A stretch of 64,000 nt of DNA from Azospirillum sp051124815 (GTDB lineage: Bacteria > Pseudomonadota > Alphaproteobacteria > Azospirillales > Azospirillaceae), in the NCBI RefSeq assembly GCF_051124815.1, contig NZ_CP118486.1, positions 620,001 through 684,000 on the forward strand, given 5' to 3'. Shown one piece after another: positions 24,451 to 33,030 of the stretch. The translations under genes and the position numbers were made by a program. The notes beneath the pieces were generated by a model. It was given only the letters and a program-made list of their open reading frames with translations, did no database searches and was not told where the DNA came from. Within the stretch, counting starts at the first letter, position 1; each line of letters starts with the position of its first letter.

Positions 24451-25454
24451 CCGCGCCTGTCTCCCAAGCCGGCTGCCCGTTCGTCCCGCTTCTCCGCCGT
24501 AACTTCCAGCGGCGGCGGCCGGACGGTTCGCTGGCGCGCCTGTTCCATGAAAAGGCTCATGGCTGCCTTCAGGGGATCTTCCGGGTGGAGCCGCCCGACG
24601 ATCCGGCCCTGCGCCAGGGTCTGTTCGCCGTTCCCGGCAGCTATCCGGCACTGGTCCGCTTTTCGAGCGGCCTGCTGGACGACGACCGCCTGCCGGACGC
24701 GCGCGGCATGGCGATCAGGCTGTCGGGCGTTCCGGGGCCGGTGTGCGCGGGCGCGCCGCCCGGCCGGCAGGATTTCCTGATGACCGACCAGCCGCGCACG
24801 CCGTCCCGCGACGCGGACGAGGCGCTGCGCTTCTTCACCGCCATCGACGGCATCGGCGAGATCACCCCGCTGCGGCTGGTCGCGCCCTCCTACCTCGTTC
24901 CCGGTTTTAATCCCCGGCGGATCCGCTGGCATTACGCGGCGCTGATGCTGGACACCGCGCTTGCCCATCTCCGCGAGACCCTGTTCGGCCGCGACCTCGC
25001 CGCGCTGACCTATCACGGCGTCACCCCCTATCGGCTGGGCGAGGGGGCGATGAAGTTCCAATGCCGTCCGGTCCCTCCCATCGCGCGGGCCCGCCGCCGG
25101 CCCGGCGGCAACTTCGCCGAACGGCTGCAGGCCAGACTGAACCGGGGACCGCTTTCCTTCGATTTCCTGATCCAGCCGCGCCAGGGGGAGGACGATCCGC
25201 TCGACAGCGCCGGCACGCCGTGGCGCGGACCGCTGATCCGGGTCGCCCGCCTGGAGCTGCCCCCGCAAGATCCGGCGGCGGGCCTGGCCGCCGGCGAGCG
25301 CATCACCTTCAACCCGTGGAACGCCCTGGCGGCGCATGAACCCCTCGGCTCGCTGAACGCGGCGAGGCGGGCGGTCTATGCCGCATCGGCCGCCGACCGC
25401 GGCGCCGTTCCGCCTTTGCCGGACGAGACGTCGGAGGATCACCCGTCGCCCTGA
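24447..25454 (+). CDS. catalase-related haem protein
   Basis: A 335-residue protein of the catalase-like superfamily but shorter than true catalases. It shows ARLFHEKAHGCLQGIFRVEP near 32-51 (replacing the catalytic region around the distal histidine), VRFSSGLLDDDRLPDARGMA near 71-90 and NPWNALAAHEPLGSLNAARR near 291-310. Similar proteins occur as peroxidases, as allene-oxide-synthase-like domains and as lipid-hydroperoxide-converting enzymes. It is the third member of the coupled set, sharing an ATGA overlap with the sulfotransferase. No signal peptide is seen. Substrate inferred, not shown. Confidence 0.8.
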   Translation: MTAPVSQAGCPFVPLLRRNFQRRRPDGSLARLFHEKAHGCLQGIFRVEPPDDPALRQGLFAVPGSYPALVRFSSGLLDDDRLPDARGMAIRLSGVPGPVCAGAPPGRQDFLMTDQPRTPSRDADEALRFFTAIDGIGEITPLRLVAPSYLVPGFNPRRIRWHYAALMLDTALAHLRETLFGRDLAALTYHGVTPYRLGEGAMKFQCRPVPPIARARRRPGGNFAERLQARLNRGPLSFDFLIQPRQGEDDPLDSAGTPWRGPLIRVARLELPPQDPAAGLAAGERITFNPWNALAAHEPLGSLNAARRAVYAASAADRGAVPPLPDETSEDHPSP

Positions 25455-25461
25455 CCGCCCC

Positions 25462-26598
25462 CTATTGCGGGGACCGCGCCTGCCACAGCAGGAACTGCTC
25501 GAACAGCTTCTCCGCCTGCTGGGGCGGGATTCCGCGCTGTTCGACGAAGCTGCGGAACTCCTCCTTCCTCGCGGCGGTTTGCGTTTCCTTTCCCGCCGAT
25601 GCCTGACGCAGCCACTGCTCGGCCGGCTCGAAGCGGGTCCAGCCCGGCACGTCGGCCGCCAGATTGACCTCCTTCCATTTCGGATGGCGCGGCGGCTTCA
25701 GGAACTCGTCGAACCTGCTGAAGAAGGCGTCGACGAAGCGGGCGACCTTGCGGTGGCGGTCCACGTCGCGGTCCCAGCCATAGACCGCCATCACCGCGCC
25801 GACCGCCACGGTGTCGACCTGTTCGCCGGGCTTGATCAGCCCCTCATAGTCGGCGCTGGTCAGCCGCGACGGCAGATAGGTGTCGAGCAGGGCGGCACTC
25901 ATCGGGATCGACAGGAAATGCAGCCCGTCATTCCCTTTCAGGTCGCGGAACAGCCGGGTCGGCTTGCCGGCGACATAGGCCATCGCCGCGATCTCGCCCC
26001 GGCGCAGCTTCTCCAGGGCCAGGGCCTGGTCGTCCGCCTGCGGCTCCACCCTGATGCCCAGCATGTCGAAGATCAGCGAGGCGGTCATGCTGGTCCCGCT
26101 TCCCTGCACGTCGACATTGACCTTGCGGCCTGCCAGATCCTCGATCCGCGTCACCTCGGGGCCGGCGAGGATGTGCATTTCCTCGTTGTAGAGCTTGGCG
26201 ATGTATTTGATCCGGCGGTCGAGATTGGGCAGAAGCCTTTCGCGCTTGGCATAGGCGAGAACGTCCGACTGGACGATGCCGACGTCGATCCCCTTCAGCA
26301 GCACGATGTCCTTCAGGTTCTGGACCGAGCCCTTGCCCAGCATCGGCAGGACGCGCAGCGTGTCGCCGTCGTCCAGCACCGACGCCAGATCGGCGGCGAT
26401 CCGCACGTAGGTGCCCTCGACCCCGCCCGACACGATGCCGACGGTTCCGCTGTTGGCGTTGACGCCGCGCGCATCGGCGGCCGACGCCGTGCCGGCTCCC
26501 GCCATCGCGCCGCCGGCGATGCATGCTCCCAGCACGAGCATGCGGCCCAAACGAAGAATACGGCCAAAATGAAGAATATGGGCGACCGATGCCTTCAT
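25462..26598 (-). CDS. TAXI-family TRAP transporter solute-binding protein
   Basis: A 378-residue periplasmic binding protein with a long signal peptide (residues about 1-41, ending AGTASAAD). The mature part has the TAXI pattern: GTVGIVSGGVEGTYVRIAAD, an STN-like QNLKDIVLLKGIDVGIVQSD stretch, and VNVDVQGSGTSMTASLIFD. TAXI proteins feed TRAP transporters, but no DctM-type permease gene is nearby. It is convergent with the catalase-like gene (8-bp gap) and downstream of the SEL1-type gene on the same strand with a 35-bp gap. Ligand unknown. Confidence 0.87.
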   Translation of the reverse strand: MKASVAHILHFGRILRLGRMLVLGACIAGGAMAGAGTASAADARGVNANSGTVGIVSGGVEGTYVRIAADLASVLDDGDTLRVLPMLGKGSVQNLKDIVLLKGIDVGIVQSDVLAYAKRERLLPNLDRRIKYIAKLYNEEMHILAGPEVTRIEDLAGRKVNVDVQGSGTSMTASLIFDMLGIRVEPQADDQALALEKLRRGEIAAMAYVAGKPTRLFRDLKGNDGLHFLSIPMSAALLDTYLPSRLTSADYEGLIKPGEQVDTVAVGAVMAVYGWDRDVDRHRKVARFVDAFFSRFDEFLKPPRHPKWKEVNLAADVPGWTRFEPAEQWLRQASAGKETQTAARKEEFRSFVEQRGIPPQQAEKLFEQFLLWQARSPQ

Positions 26599-26633
26599 GA
26601 TGCTCCCCCCTCGATGGCTCCGCCTGCGCCCGG

Positions 26634-28049
26634 CTATCTGGACTTGCCGGCGAGCCAGTCGGTCAGTTTCTTCAATTGCTGTTCGGCGTCGCCGCTGCCG
26701 GCGGCGACCGCCCGCCGGTACCAGGAGGCCGCCTGCTCCGGATCGGGCGGAAGCCCGCGGACATGCAGCCGCTCATGGACAAGCGGATCGTGGGTCCGGC
26801 CGAGCGCGAAGGCCGCCTTCGCATTGCCGGTCGCGGCCAGCATCTCGTAATAGAGCCGCGCGCCCGCCAGATCGCCCTGGGCGAACAGGTCGTCGCCCCG
26901 CTTCATCAGTGCCGCCTCGGGAATGCCCGACGGCAGCTTGGGCGGACGCTGCACCGCCACCTCGCGCTGCTGCTGCGGCGGTGGGGGAGGGGGCGGGGCG
27001 GCCACCACCGGCGCGGCCGGAAGGGCGGCGGTGGTGACCGGCGGCTCTGGTATGGGAGGCGCGGCGACGGACTCCTGAACAACCGCCTGCACCGTCACTT
27101 CGGGGGCGGCGTCGATCTCCCGATCCGGCGATTTGACAGGGGCCGGATCGGGTGCGGCCTCGCTCGCCACGGTTTCGCTTTGCGGCGGGTCCTGTGTTGC
27201 CGGTGATGCGGCGCTTCCCGATCCCATCGGTTCCGCATCCGGCACGGTCGCCGCCACGGTCTGCTCCATGGTCTGCGATGAGCCCCCTTGCGCCGGCGGA
27301 GGCGTGTCCGACACCGGCGGTTCGGCGGATGCGACCGCTTCGGTGAGCGGGATCGCCAGGGTCACCGCCTGTCTGGCGACCACGCCGCCGCCATGGTCGG
27401 TCACCGCCGTGATGTGCAGAGACACCGGATCGGAGATGTCCGGCGGCAGGGTCATGGTCAGGTCGCGCAGCCCTTCCAACTGCACCTTCCACGCACCGTC
27501 CGCTCCCCGCTCGCCGTTCGAAAGGCTGGCCTTCGCCGGCAGATTGTCGATCAGCACATAGGTGATCGCTTCATGTTGCGGGTTCGGCTGGCCATAGGGG
27601 GCGGTGACGGCGATGGACAGCAGGATCGGCTGCCCCGCCCCGTTGCCGGAGGCCTGGGCGGCAATGAACGGCATCAGCCGCCAGTCGGTCTCCGCTCCGT
27701 CCACTTTGGCCACACCGCCCTTGGGCTCGTCCCGTTTGGGGATCACCATCGTGCGCGTGGCGACGGCGTCCGCCGGCGGGGCAGTGGGTGGCAGGGAGTT
27801 GGCCGGCGGCTTCTCCCGCACGACGAGCCAGGAGTCCAGCGTGCTGCCCGCCCCGCCATCCTCCCGACCTTCCTCCCCCTGCACGGTTCCGGCAAGCAGC
27901 ACACCCGACCGCCAGGAGACGCCGTCCAGTTGTACCGGCAGCGCCAGGACCGTCAGCACGGCCAGACAGGGGCGTAAGGAACCCGGACTCCGCGGTCTGG
28001 CTTCACCGTGCTGAAAAGGGCGCAGAAAACCGGACTGGATCTCGCGCAT
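26634..28049 (-). CDS. proline-rich protein with a C-terminal SEL1/TPR-like domain
   Basis: A 471-residue protein. An N-terminal hydrophobic stretch (about 25-45) could be a membrane anchor or signal, followed by a beta-rich region about 110-230, a low-complexity linker rich in Pro, Ala and Glu (about 240-370), and a C-terminal domain with SEL1-type repeats (ALMKRGDDLFAQGDLAGARL, then DPEQAASWYRRAVAAGSGDA). It thus looks like a protein-protein interaction platform tethered at the membrane or periplasm. The ATG at 28049 is chosen because GGGAGG lies 8 bases before it. It is upstream of the TAXI gene and may be in one transcript. Confidence 0.72.
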   Translation of the reverse strand: MREIQSGFLRPFQHGEARPRSPGSLRPCLAVLTVLALPVQLDGVSWRSGVLLAGTVQGEEGREDGGAGSTLDSWLVVREKPPANSLPPTAPPADAVATRTMVIPKRDEPKGGVAKVDGAETDWRLMPFIAAQASGNGAGQPILLSIAVTAPYGQPNPQHEAITYVLIDNLPAKASLSNGERGADGAWKVQLEGLRDLTMTLPPDISDPVSLHITAVTDHGGGVVARQAVTLAIPLTEAVASAEPPVSDTPPPAQGGSSQTMEQTVAATVPDAEPMGSGSAASPATQDPPQSETVASEAAPDPAPVKSPDREIDAAPEVTVQAVVQESVAAPPIPEPPVTTAALPAAPVVAAPPPPPPPQQQREVAVQRPPKLPSGIPEAALMKRGDDLFAQGDLAGARLYYEMLAATGNAKAAFALGRTHDPLVHERLHVRGLPPDPEQAASWYRRAVAAGSGDAEQQLKKLTDWLAGKSR

Positions 28050-28347
28050 GGCGGCATCCTCCCAGACAAAATCCCTCAAGACCAGCCATGAAGCCGGATC
28101 GAATTTCGGGACTTTTGAAAGATATGCGGCGATGTTTTTACGCCGTCAGTTGTTTCGAATTCTTTATTATCTTACCGACCGCTTAGGGTCGTTTTATTCT
28201 ATGGAGTGGCGGGGGAAAAACAACCATCCCGTAGAGGGCATTTCCCGTTTTACGGCAAAGGGTGGATTACTTCCTTAGATCCGAATCCGAAGCCGAACGG
28301 GCGGCAACCATGCCGGCCGGTCGGGCTTCGATCCGAAAGGTTGGGGA
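28050..28347. other. 298-bp gap with an AT-rich patch
   Basis: The stretch from about 28110 to 28205 is markedly AT-rich (GATGTTTTTACGCC, TTCTTTATTATCTTACC) compared with flanking DNA and contains a small stem CGACC-N6-GGTCG followed by TTTTA at 28176-28196. No convincing gene is seen. Being next to the replication gene, it could be a promoter for the SEL1-type gene or a helix-destabilised part of the origin. Confidence 0.35.
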
Positions 28348-29520
28348 TCAGCCTTCGCCCTGGGCGCCCAGCAGGTTGCCGCGGCGGCGGCGGATCTCGA
28401 CGCTCTGGCCGGGGGTGATCGGCAGGAACTCGCGCGGGCGCTCGTCGCTGCCGGCCAGGGCGCGGTAGGTGGCGGCGTTCGCCTCCTGCACGTCGTTGCC
28501 GCGGCGCACCTGATCCAGGAACTTCCTGCTCGGCATCATGATGTATTCGATGTCGTTGATGCGCCGGCCATCCTTCGACACCGTCTTCTCGACATGGTCG
28601 AGGATTCCCTCCTCCACCAGCGAATCCACGGCCGAGGTCACGGTGCGCAGCGTGTCGCGCCGCCGGCTCCACTCGTTCATGCCGCTGTTGTTGATGATGT
28701 CGTCGGCCGACAGGGTCATCGGCGGCACGCCGTCCGGCATCCGCGTCAGGTCGAGATCGCCATACTCGATCGACAGCCGGTTGTAGAGCCAGCGCGCCAC
28801 CGGGCTCTTCAGCCGCATGATCCACTGGTAGGAGATCGGCTTGAATTCCAGGTTGCGGATGGCCGAGGCGACCAGCGCGTTGAACTCCAGATAGGTGTCG
28901 TTCTCGTCATCCTCGCCGCCCTCGCCGGTGCGTGGGCGGATGTAGAGGGTGGGGAAGACCGACGATTCCAGGACGGGCCGCGCCGACTTGCGGCCGTTCT
29001 CCGGCACCTTGCTGATGATCATGCGGGTACGGGCCAGGATCTCCAGCGCCTCTCGGATCTCCGCCGTGTCCATGGTCCGGTTGACCGCCCGCAGTTCGCG
29101 CCGGATCTCGTACAGCGAGAAATGCACGCGCACGCGGTCCTGCTTGTCGCCCATCAGCGACAGGCGCGAGCGGTCCATGGCGAGGCGGCGCACCACCTGC
29201 TCGACGATCTGCTCGCGCTCCGACGGAAACACCTCATACTCGACCATGCGCTTGTCGGCCGGATCCTCGCCGGGGCCGGGCTTGGCCGGGCGATAGATGC
29301 GGGCGGGCTGCAGCGTCAGCGAGAACAGGGCATCCTTGAAGGGAAACTCCTTGTGCACCGACTGGACGAACGCATTGGCGGCCGGCAGCTCCGGCTCGGT
29401 CCCACGGCCCTTCGACACGAACACGAATCGCGGCGCCGTGTCGTAAAGCGCGATCATATGGGACTGACTGCGGTCCTCCATCTCGAACAGAGTCAGCTGG
29501 ACCGCGTTCGCCTTGCTCAT
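28348..29520 (-). CDS. plasmid/chromid replication initiator protein
   Basis: A 390-residue protein of the Azospirillum-type replication-protein class, with two predicted winged-helix parts. Visible pieces are QPARIYRPAKPGPGEDPADK near 93, an REQIVEQVVRRLAMDRSRL helix near 123, FPTLYIRPRTG near 190, and RLKSPVARWLYNRLSIEYGD near 232-251, the pattern of Rep-type winged helices, then SADDIINNSGMNEWSRRRDT. I recognise the class from its context and from this RWLYNRL pattern, not from a precise family. It is divergent from an iteron array (29606-30136) and from two small replication-associated genes. Array sites 86-145 bp before the start may also autoregulate it. Confidence 0.75.
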   Translation of the reverse strand: MSKANAVQLTLFEMEDRSQSHMIALYDTAPRFVFVSKGRGTEPELPAANAFVQSVHKEFPFKDALFSLTLQPARIYRPAKPGPGEDPADKRMVEYEVFPSEREQIVEQVVRRLAMDRSRLSLMGDKQDRVRVHFSLYEIRRELRAVNRTMDTAEIREALEILARTRMIISKVPENGRKSARPVLESSVFPTLYIRPRTGEGGEDDENDTYLEFNALVASAIRNLEFKPISYQWIMRLKSPVARWLYNRLSIEYGDLDLTRMPDGVPPMTLSADDIINNSGMNEWSRRRDTLRTVTSAVDSLVEEGILDHVEKTVSKDGRRINDIEYIMMPSRKFLDQVRRGNDVQEANAATYRALAGSDERPREFLPITPGQSVEIRRRRGNLLGAQGEG

Positions 29521-29605
29521 GGCTCATCCCTCCTCGCCAACCGCCACGATAGGGGCTGGCGTCGGACGGACGCAACCGGCGGGTCGGAATCTCCGCGAAG
29601 CCCTG

Positions 29606-30136
29606 TGTCCCGTTTGGCCGCGCTTGTGTAGGAACTGCCCGCGCCTGTGTCCCGAATGCCCGCGTTTCGCGCGGACAGTCGCCAGCCGACAGCCCCGGAA
29701 GCGCCCCGGCCGTCCCGAATCGGCAGCGGAACGGCAAAGCGCGAGCATATGGGACAGAGACTCGGAGCCCCCCATTCCCCCGCCGGCACGATGAAACGCG
29801 GGCAAATGGGACAGCCCGGATCGCAGCGGACTCCAAAACGCGAGCATTCGGGATACAAGCCCGACCGCATAAGCTGTGGCAACCGGGGCAAACGCGGGCA
29901 AATGGGACCGAATCTCCTCTCCATCCCGCGAGCCCACGCGACCATCCGCCCGCCCAACCGCGAGCAAGCGGGACAACCCGACCCCGCAAAACGCGGGCAA
30001 ACGGGATCGAATCCGATTCGCAAGCCTGCCGCGGCCAAATGGGACTGCATCGCGACCAAAGGCGACAGAGGCGCGGGCTGATGGGACACAGCTGCGGGCG
30101 AAGGGGACACACCGGATTCGGTCCCATTTGCCCGCG
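29606..30136. repeat. iteron array and probable replication origin (oriV)
   Basis: The 725-bp non-coding gap between the replication gene (29520) and the helix-turn-helix gene (30246) holds about fourteen 17-bp repeats with consensus CGCGGGCAAATGGGACA. Minus-strand copies start at 29606, 29627 and 29648, exactly 21 bp apart. Plus-strand copies start at 29740, 29797, 29839, 29893, 29959, 29992, then 30030, 30051, 30072 and 30093, again exactly 21 bp apart. A last copy at 30120 is inverted. Spacing of 21 bp equals two helical turns. This is the arrangement of iteron origins bound by a Rep initiator. No DnaA box was seen in the gap. Confidence 0.8.
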
Positions 30137-30245
30137 ATTCGACGCCCGCGCCGACCGGCGGAATCCTCCCGGCATGTTCACCGGCCGTCCAGTTGGACCA
30201 CTCCAGCTGGCCGCCAGCCGGACCCGATGCTTTGCGGAGTTTCCC

Positions 30246-31118
30246 ATGTCGCACCCGACACCACATCCGGCACCACATCCGATGGCCGGCCACCCCCTCG
30301 ACAATCGCAGATGGGGCCGGATTCCGGCATGGTGGCTCGACCATCCCGTCCTCGACGCCGATGGGTTCGCCGTGTTGGCGGCGCTGGCCACCTTCGCCGA
30401 CGAGGACGGCCTGTGCTGGCCGTCGCAATCGACGCTCGCCGCCAAGCTGAAGCGGTCGCGTCCCACCATCAACCGCATCATCCAGGGATTGAGCGACCTC
30501 GGGCTGGTCGGCATCGAGCATCGCCGCGGCCGTGACGGCGCCCGGCTGTCCTGCCTCTACCGCCTGCGCTTCACCCCGCCCGACGCAGAATTGCCGAATG
30601 CGGAATCGCAGGACGCCACCGCCGCGACCCGCCCTGTTCCGGCCGCCGACAGGCCTGTCCCAACGGACGACAGGGATGACTCGGCCACAAACACCCCCTG
30701 TCCGCCGGCGAGTCAGGAACAGGTCCATTCCAAACAGATTCCGGACTCGCACGCTTCAGGCGAGCCCACGGACACACGAGAGCGGGCACAGCAGGTTCCG
30801 GAGGACTGGATGCCGACCGCCGCCGACCTCGCCTGGGCCAAGGCCCGCCATGCCGACATCGACCTCGGCCGCCATGTCGAGGGCTTCATCCTGCGCTGCC
30901 GCGCCCATGGCTACCGCTACCGCGACGTCTCCTCGGCCTGGAGAGCCTGGCTGTCGCAGGACGCCGCCGTCGGCAAGGCCCCGGTGTCCCGCGACCGCTC
31001 GCCGATAACCGCGTCCAGCCGTCCGCCCGCTACCGCCACCGCCGCCGAACAGCGTCTCAACGCCTGGAGCGCCGCCGCCGCCGATCTGCGCCAGCGTTCC
31101 ACCCCCTCCTGGTCCTGA
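30246..31118 (+). CDS. helix-turn-helix replication-associated protein (DnaT/loader-like)
   Basis: A 290-residue protein. Residues about 38-95 form a winged helix: AVLAALATFADEDGLCWPSQ, then STLAAKLKRSRPTINRIIQG and the wing GLVGIEHRRGRDGA. After a disordered middle (about 120-195) comes a small domain, EDWMPTAADLAWAKARHADI, with GRHVEGFILRCRAHGYRYRD and SSAWRAWLSQD, resembling the C-terminal domain of phage/plasmid replication loaders. The ATG at 30246 precedes MSHPTPHP; the frame runs further upstream but only through the origin. It is the first gene on the other side of the iterons, so replication initiation or helicase loading is the likely role. Confidence 0.7.
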   Translation: MSHPTPHPAPHPMAGHPLDNRRWGRIPAWWLDHPVLDADGFAVLAALATFADEDGLCWPSQSTLAAKLKRSRPTINRIIQGLSDLGLVGIEHRRGRDGARLSCLYRLRFTPPDAELPNAESQDATAATRPVPAADRPVPTDDRDDSATNTPCPPASQEQVHSKQIPDSHASGEPTDTRERAQQVPEDWMPTAADLAWAKARHADIDLGRHVEGFILRCRAHGYRYRDVSSAWRAWLSQDAAVGKAPVSRDRSPITASSRPPATATAAEQRLNAWSAAAADLRQRSTPSWS

Positions 31119-31129
31119 AGGGAACGCCG

Positions 31130-31783
31130 ATGACCGCAAGATCCAGACAGACCCGCTCCGGCAGCGCCACCGTCACCGCCCTATCACGCCCCCCCGCCTC
31201 GCCGGCCGCCGCCTTCGACCCGGCGCTGCCCGCTCCCCAGCGCCGGATCCGACTGACCGCCGCGCTGCCGCCGCCGCTTCAGGAGCTTCTGTCCCAAGGC
31301 CGCACCGACCGCCGCCCGCGTTTCGGCGAGGACGGCTTCGACGGCATGATCGAACAGTGGTCTCCCCCCGCCGGCGTCACCGCCGCGCAAGCCTCGCTCG
31401 CCCGCCAGACCCTGGAGGAGCTGTCCGCCACCGTGCTGGCCCCGGCCGACAGCGACCATCTGCTCGGCCGCGTCCTGACCCTGCTCAGCCATTTCCCGGC
31501 CAAGGGCCTGTCGCCGGAGGTGGAGCGGATGATGGCGCTCGACTGGGCCGACGATCTCGGCGAATACCCGGCCTGGGTGATCGACGCCGCCGCCCGCAAC
31601 TGGCGCCGCAGCCGCAAATGGCGCCCTTCCATCGCCGAGATGCGCGCCTTGTGCGAGGAGATCTGTGCCCCCGAACGCGCCCTGGCCGACCGGCTGCAGG
31701 CCCTTGCCGACGCCGCCCCGCGCGAGGCGGCCGCCCCGGATCCGGGGGTATTGGCGACGGGAGCGCTGCGCCGCATGGGATGA
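31130..31783 (+). CDS. replication-associated protein of unknown fold, downstream partner
   Basis: A 217-residue protein beginning 11 bp after the upstream gene and probably co-transcribed. Its C-terminal half has the pattern MALDWADDLGEYPAWVIDAA followed by ARNWRRSRKWRPSIAEMRAL, seen in small proteins near phage and plasmid replication genes, with an acidic helix and a basic RNWRRSRKWRP stretch that could touch DNA. GAAGGGAACG precedes the start. Function is inferred from position only. Confidence 0.6.
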   Translation: MTARSRQTRSGSATVTALSRPPASPAAAFDPALPAPQRRIRLTAALPPPLQELLSQGRTDRRPRFGEDGFDGMIEQWSPPAGVTAAQASLARQTLEELSATVLAPADSDHLLGRVLTLLSHFPAKGLSPEVERMMALDWADDLGEYPAWVIDAAARNWRRSRKWRPSIAEMRALCEEICAPERALADRLQALADAAPREAAAPDPGVLATGALRRMG

Positions 31784-31865
31784 GTCCGTTCAGGAAAGGC
31801 CCGCAGTGGAAGCCCCGGATCCGCGGTCCATATTAAGCGGCCCATCCGCTTCATCATGCCGCCCG

Positions 31866-32945
31866 ATGCCCGACAGCTCCTCCCTGCCGCTCCCGTCCGC
31901 CGCCCGTTTCGGCTGGTGCTGCCAGTTTGTCCCGCCCGATGGCGACGCCGCCCTTGCCAAGCGCATGAATCCCGGCACCGTCACCATCGCGACGCTGAGC
32001 AGGCTGAGCCCCGCCCGTGCCGAGGAAAAGCTGACGGAGGTGCTGCGCCGCAACCTCCAGGCCCTGCACCTGCAGCTGGACGAGGTCGCCCGGCATCCGG
32101 CCTACCGCCGCCTGCTGCGCGTCAACAGTGGGCTGCTGCCGGTCTACACCCACGAGGTGGGACGGCCGCTCTACCGCCAGCCCGGCGTCCAGGCCCTGGT
32201 GCAAAGCGGGCTGGAACATGCCGGCCGCAAGGCGATGGAGGCGGACATCCGCATCGGGCTGCACCCGGACCAGTATTGCGTGCTGAACAGCGCCAACCCG
32301 GCCACCCTCGCCAATTCGGTGGCGGAGCTGGAATACCATGCCGACATCCTGCGGATGATGGGTCTGGCCGGCGGCTGGCACCCGCGGGGCTCGCACGTCA
32401 ACATCCATGGCGGTGGGCGCGGGGAGGGGGTTGCCGGCTTCCGCCGCGGCCTCGCCCAGCTGTCGGAGGATGCCCGCAACCTGCTGACCGTCGAGAACGA
32501 CGAGATGTCCTTCGGGCTGGACGACCTGCTGCCGTTGGCCGACGCGGTGCCGATCGTGCTCGACCTCCACCACCATTGGGTCCGCAGCCAGGGCGAGTAT
32601 CTGCGCCCCGACGATCCGCGAATCGCCACCGTGATCGGCTCCTGGCGCGGGGTGCGGCCGGTCGCCCACATCAGCGTGTCGCGTGAGGATCTGCTGGCGG
32701 ATTGGCCGGCCGACAGCCTGCCGGACTATGCCGCGCTGGCGGCGCGCGGGCTGACGACGAAGGATCTGCGCGCCCATTCCCAGCGCATGTGGAACCGCGC
32801 CGTCAACCGGCTGGTGGCCGACCACCTGTCCTGGGCCGATTTCGAGGTGGAGGCCAAGGCCAAGAACCTTGCCGTCGACGATCTCGAACAGGACGCCCTG
32901 CGCAGCGGTGCCGTGGCCGCCGCCGATGGCGCGCTCTCCCGATAG
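31866..32945 (+). CDS. uvsE: UV-damage endonuclease UvsE/UvdE
   Basis: A 359-residue TIM-barrel endonuclease that nicks 5' to UV photoproducts as an alternative to UvrABC. The N-terminus has the family FGWCCQFV and the central NLQALHLQLDEVARH; metal ligands are suggested by IRIGLHPDQYCVLNS (His near 138), HPRGSHVNIHGGGRG (near 178-192), LTVENDEMSFGLDDL and VLDLHHHWVRSQGE. The ATG at 31866 is the one closest to FGWCCQFV; an extension back to 31665 overlaps the previous gene and has no conservation. It is in the same direction as the replication genes but belongs to a separate function. Confidence 0.88.
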   Translation: MPDSSSLPLPSAARFGWCCQFVPPDGDAALAKRMNPGTVTIATLSRLSPARAEEKLTEVLRRNLQALHLQLDEVARHPAYRRLLRVNSGLLPVYTHEVGRPLYRQPGVQALVQSGLEHAGRKAMEADIRIGLHPDQYCVLNSANPATLANSVAELEYHADILRMMGLAGGWHPRGSHVNIHGGGRGEGVAGFRRGLAQLSEDARNLLTVENDEMSFGLDDLLPLADAVPIVLDLHHHWVRSQGEYLRPDDPRIATVIGSWRGVRPVAHISVSREDLLADWPADSLPDYAALAARGLTTKDLRAHSQRMWNRAVNRLVADHLSWADFEVEAKAKNLAVDDLEQDALRSGAVAAADGALSR

Positions 32946-32966
32946 CCAGCCCCTTGATCGCTAGGC

Positions 32967-32994
32967 TTGACCCACGGTTGCACTCAACTACTCT
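32967..32994 (+). promoter_or_regulatory. candidate sigma-70 promoter for the fixL gene
   Basis: TTGACC, a 16-bp spacer and TACTCT lie 36 bases before the GTG start of the sensor kinase. The spacer also contains GTTGCACTCAAC, a short inverted repeat that is not of Fnr spacing. Prediction by eye only. Confidence 0.3.
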
Positions 32995-33030
32995 GTGACT
33001 GAAGAAGGATGAAGGGTCGAGGGTTGGGAC

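Noticed and set aside
28048..28278. A 76-residue frame in the AT-rich gap next to the replication gene
   Set aside because: No ribosome site or recognised features; part of it overlaps the start of the SEL1-type gene.
29606..30136. CRISPR array
   Set aside because: Repeats are 17 bp, degenerate, present in both orientations and without spacers of constant length; the neighbouring genes are replication genes, so an iteron origin explains them.
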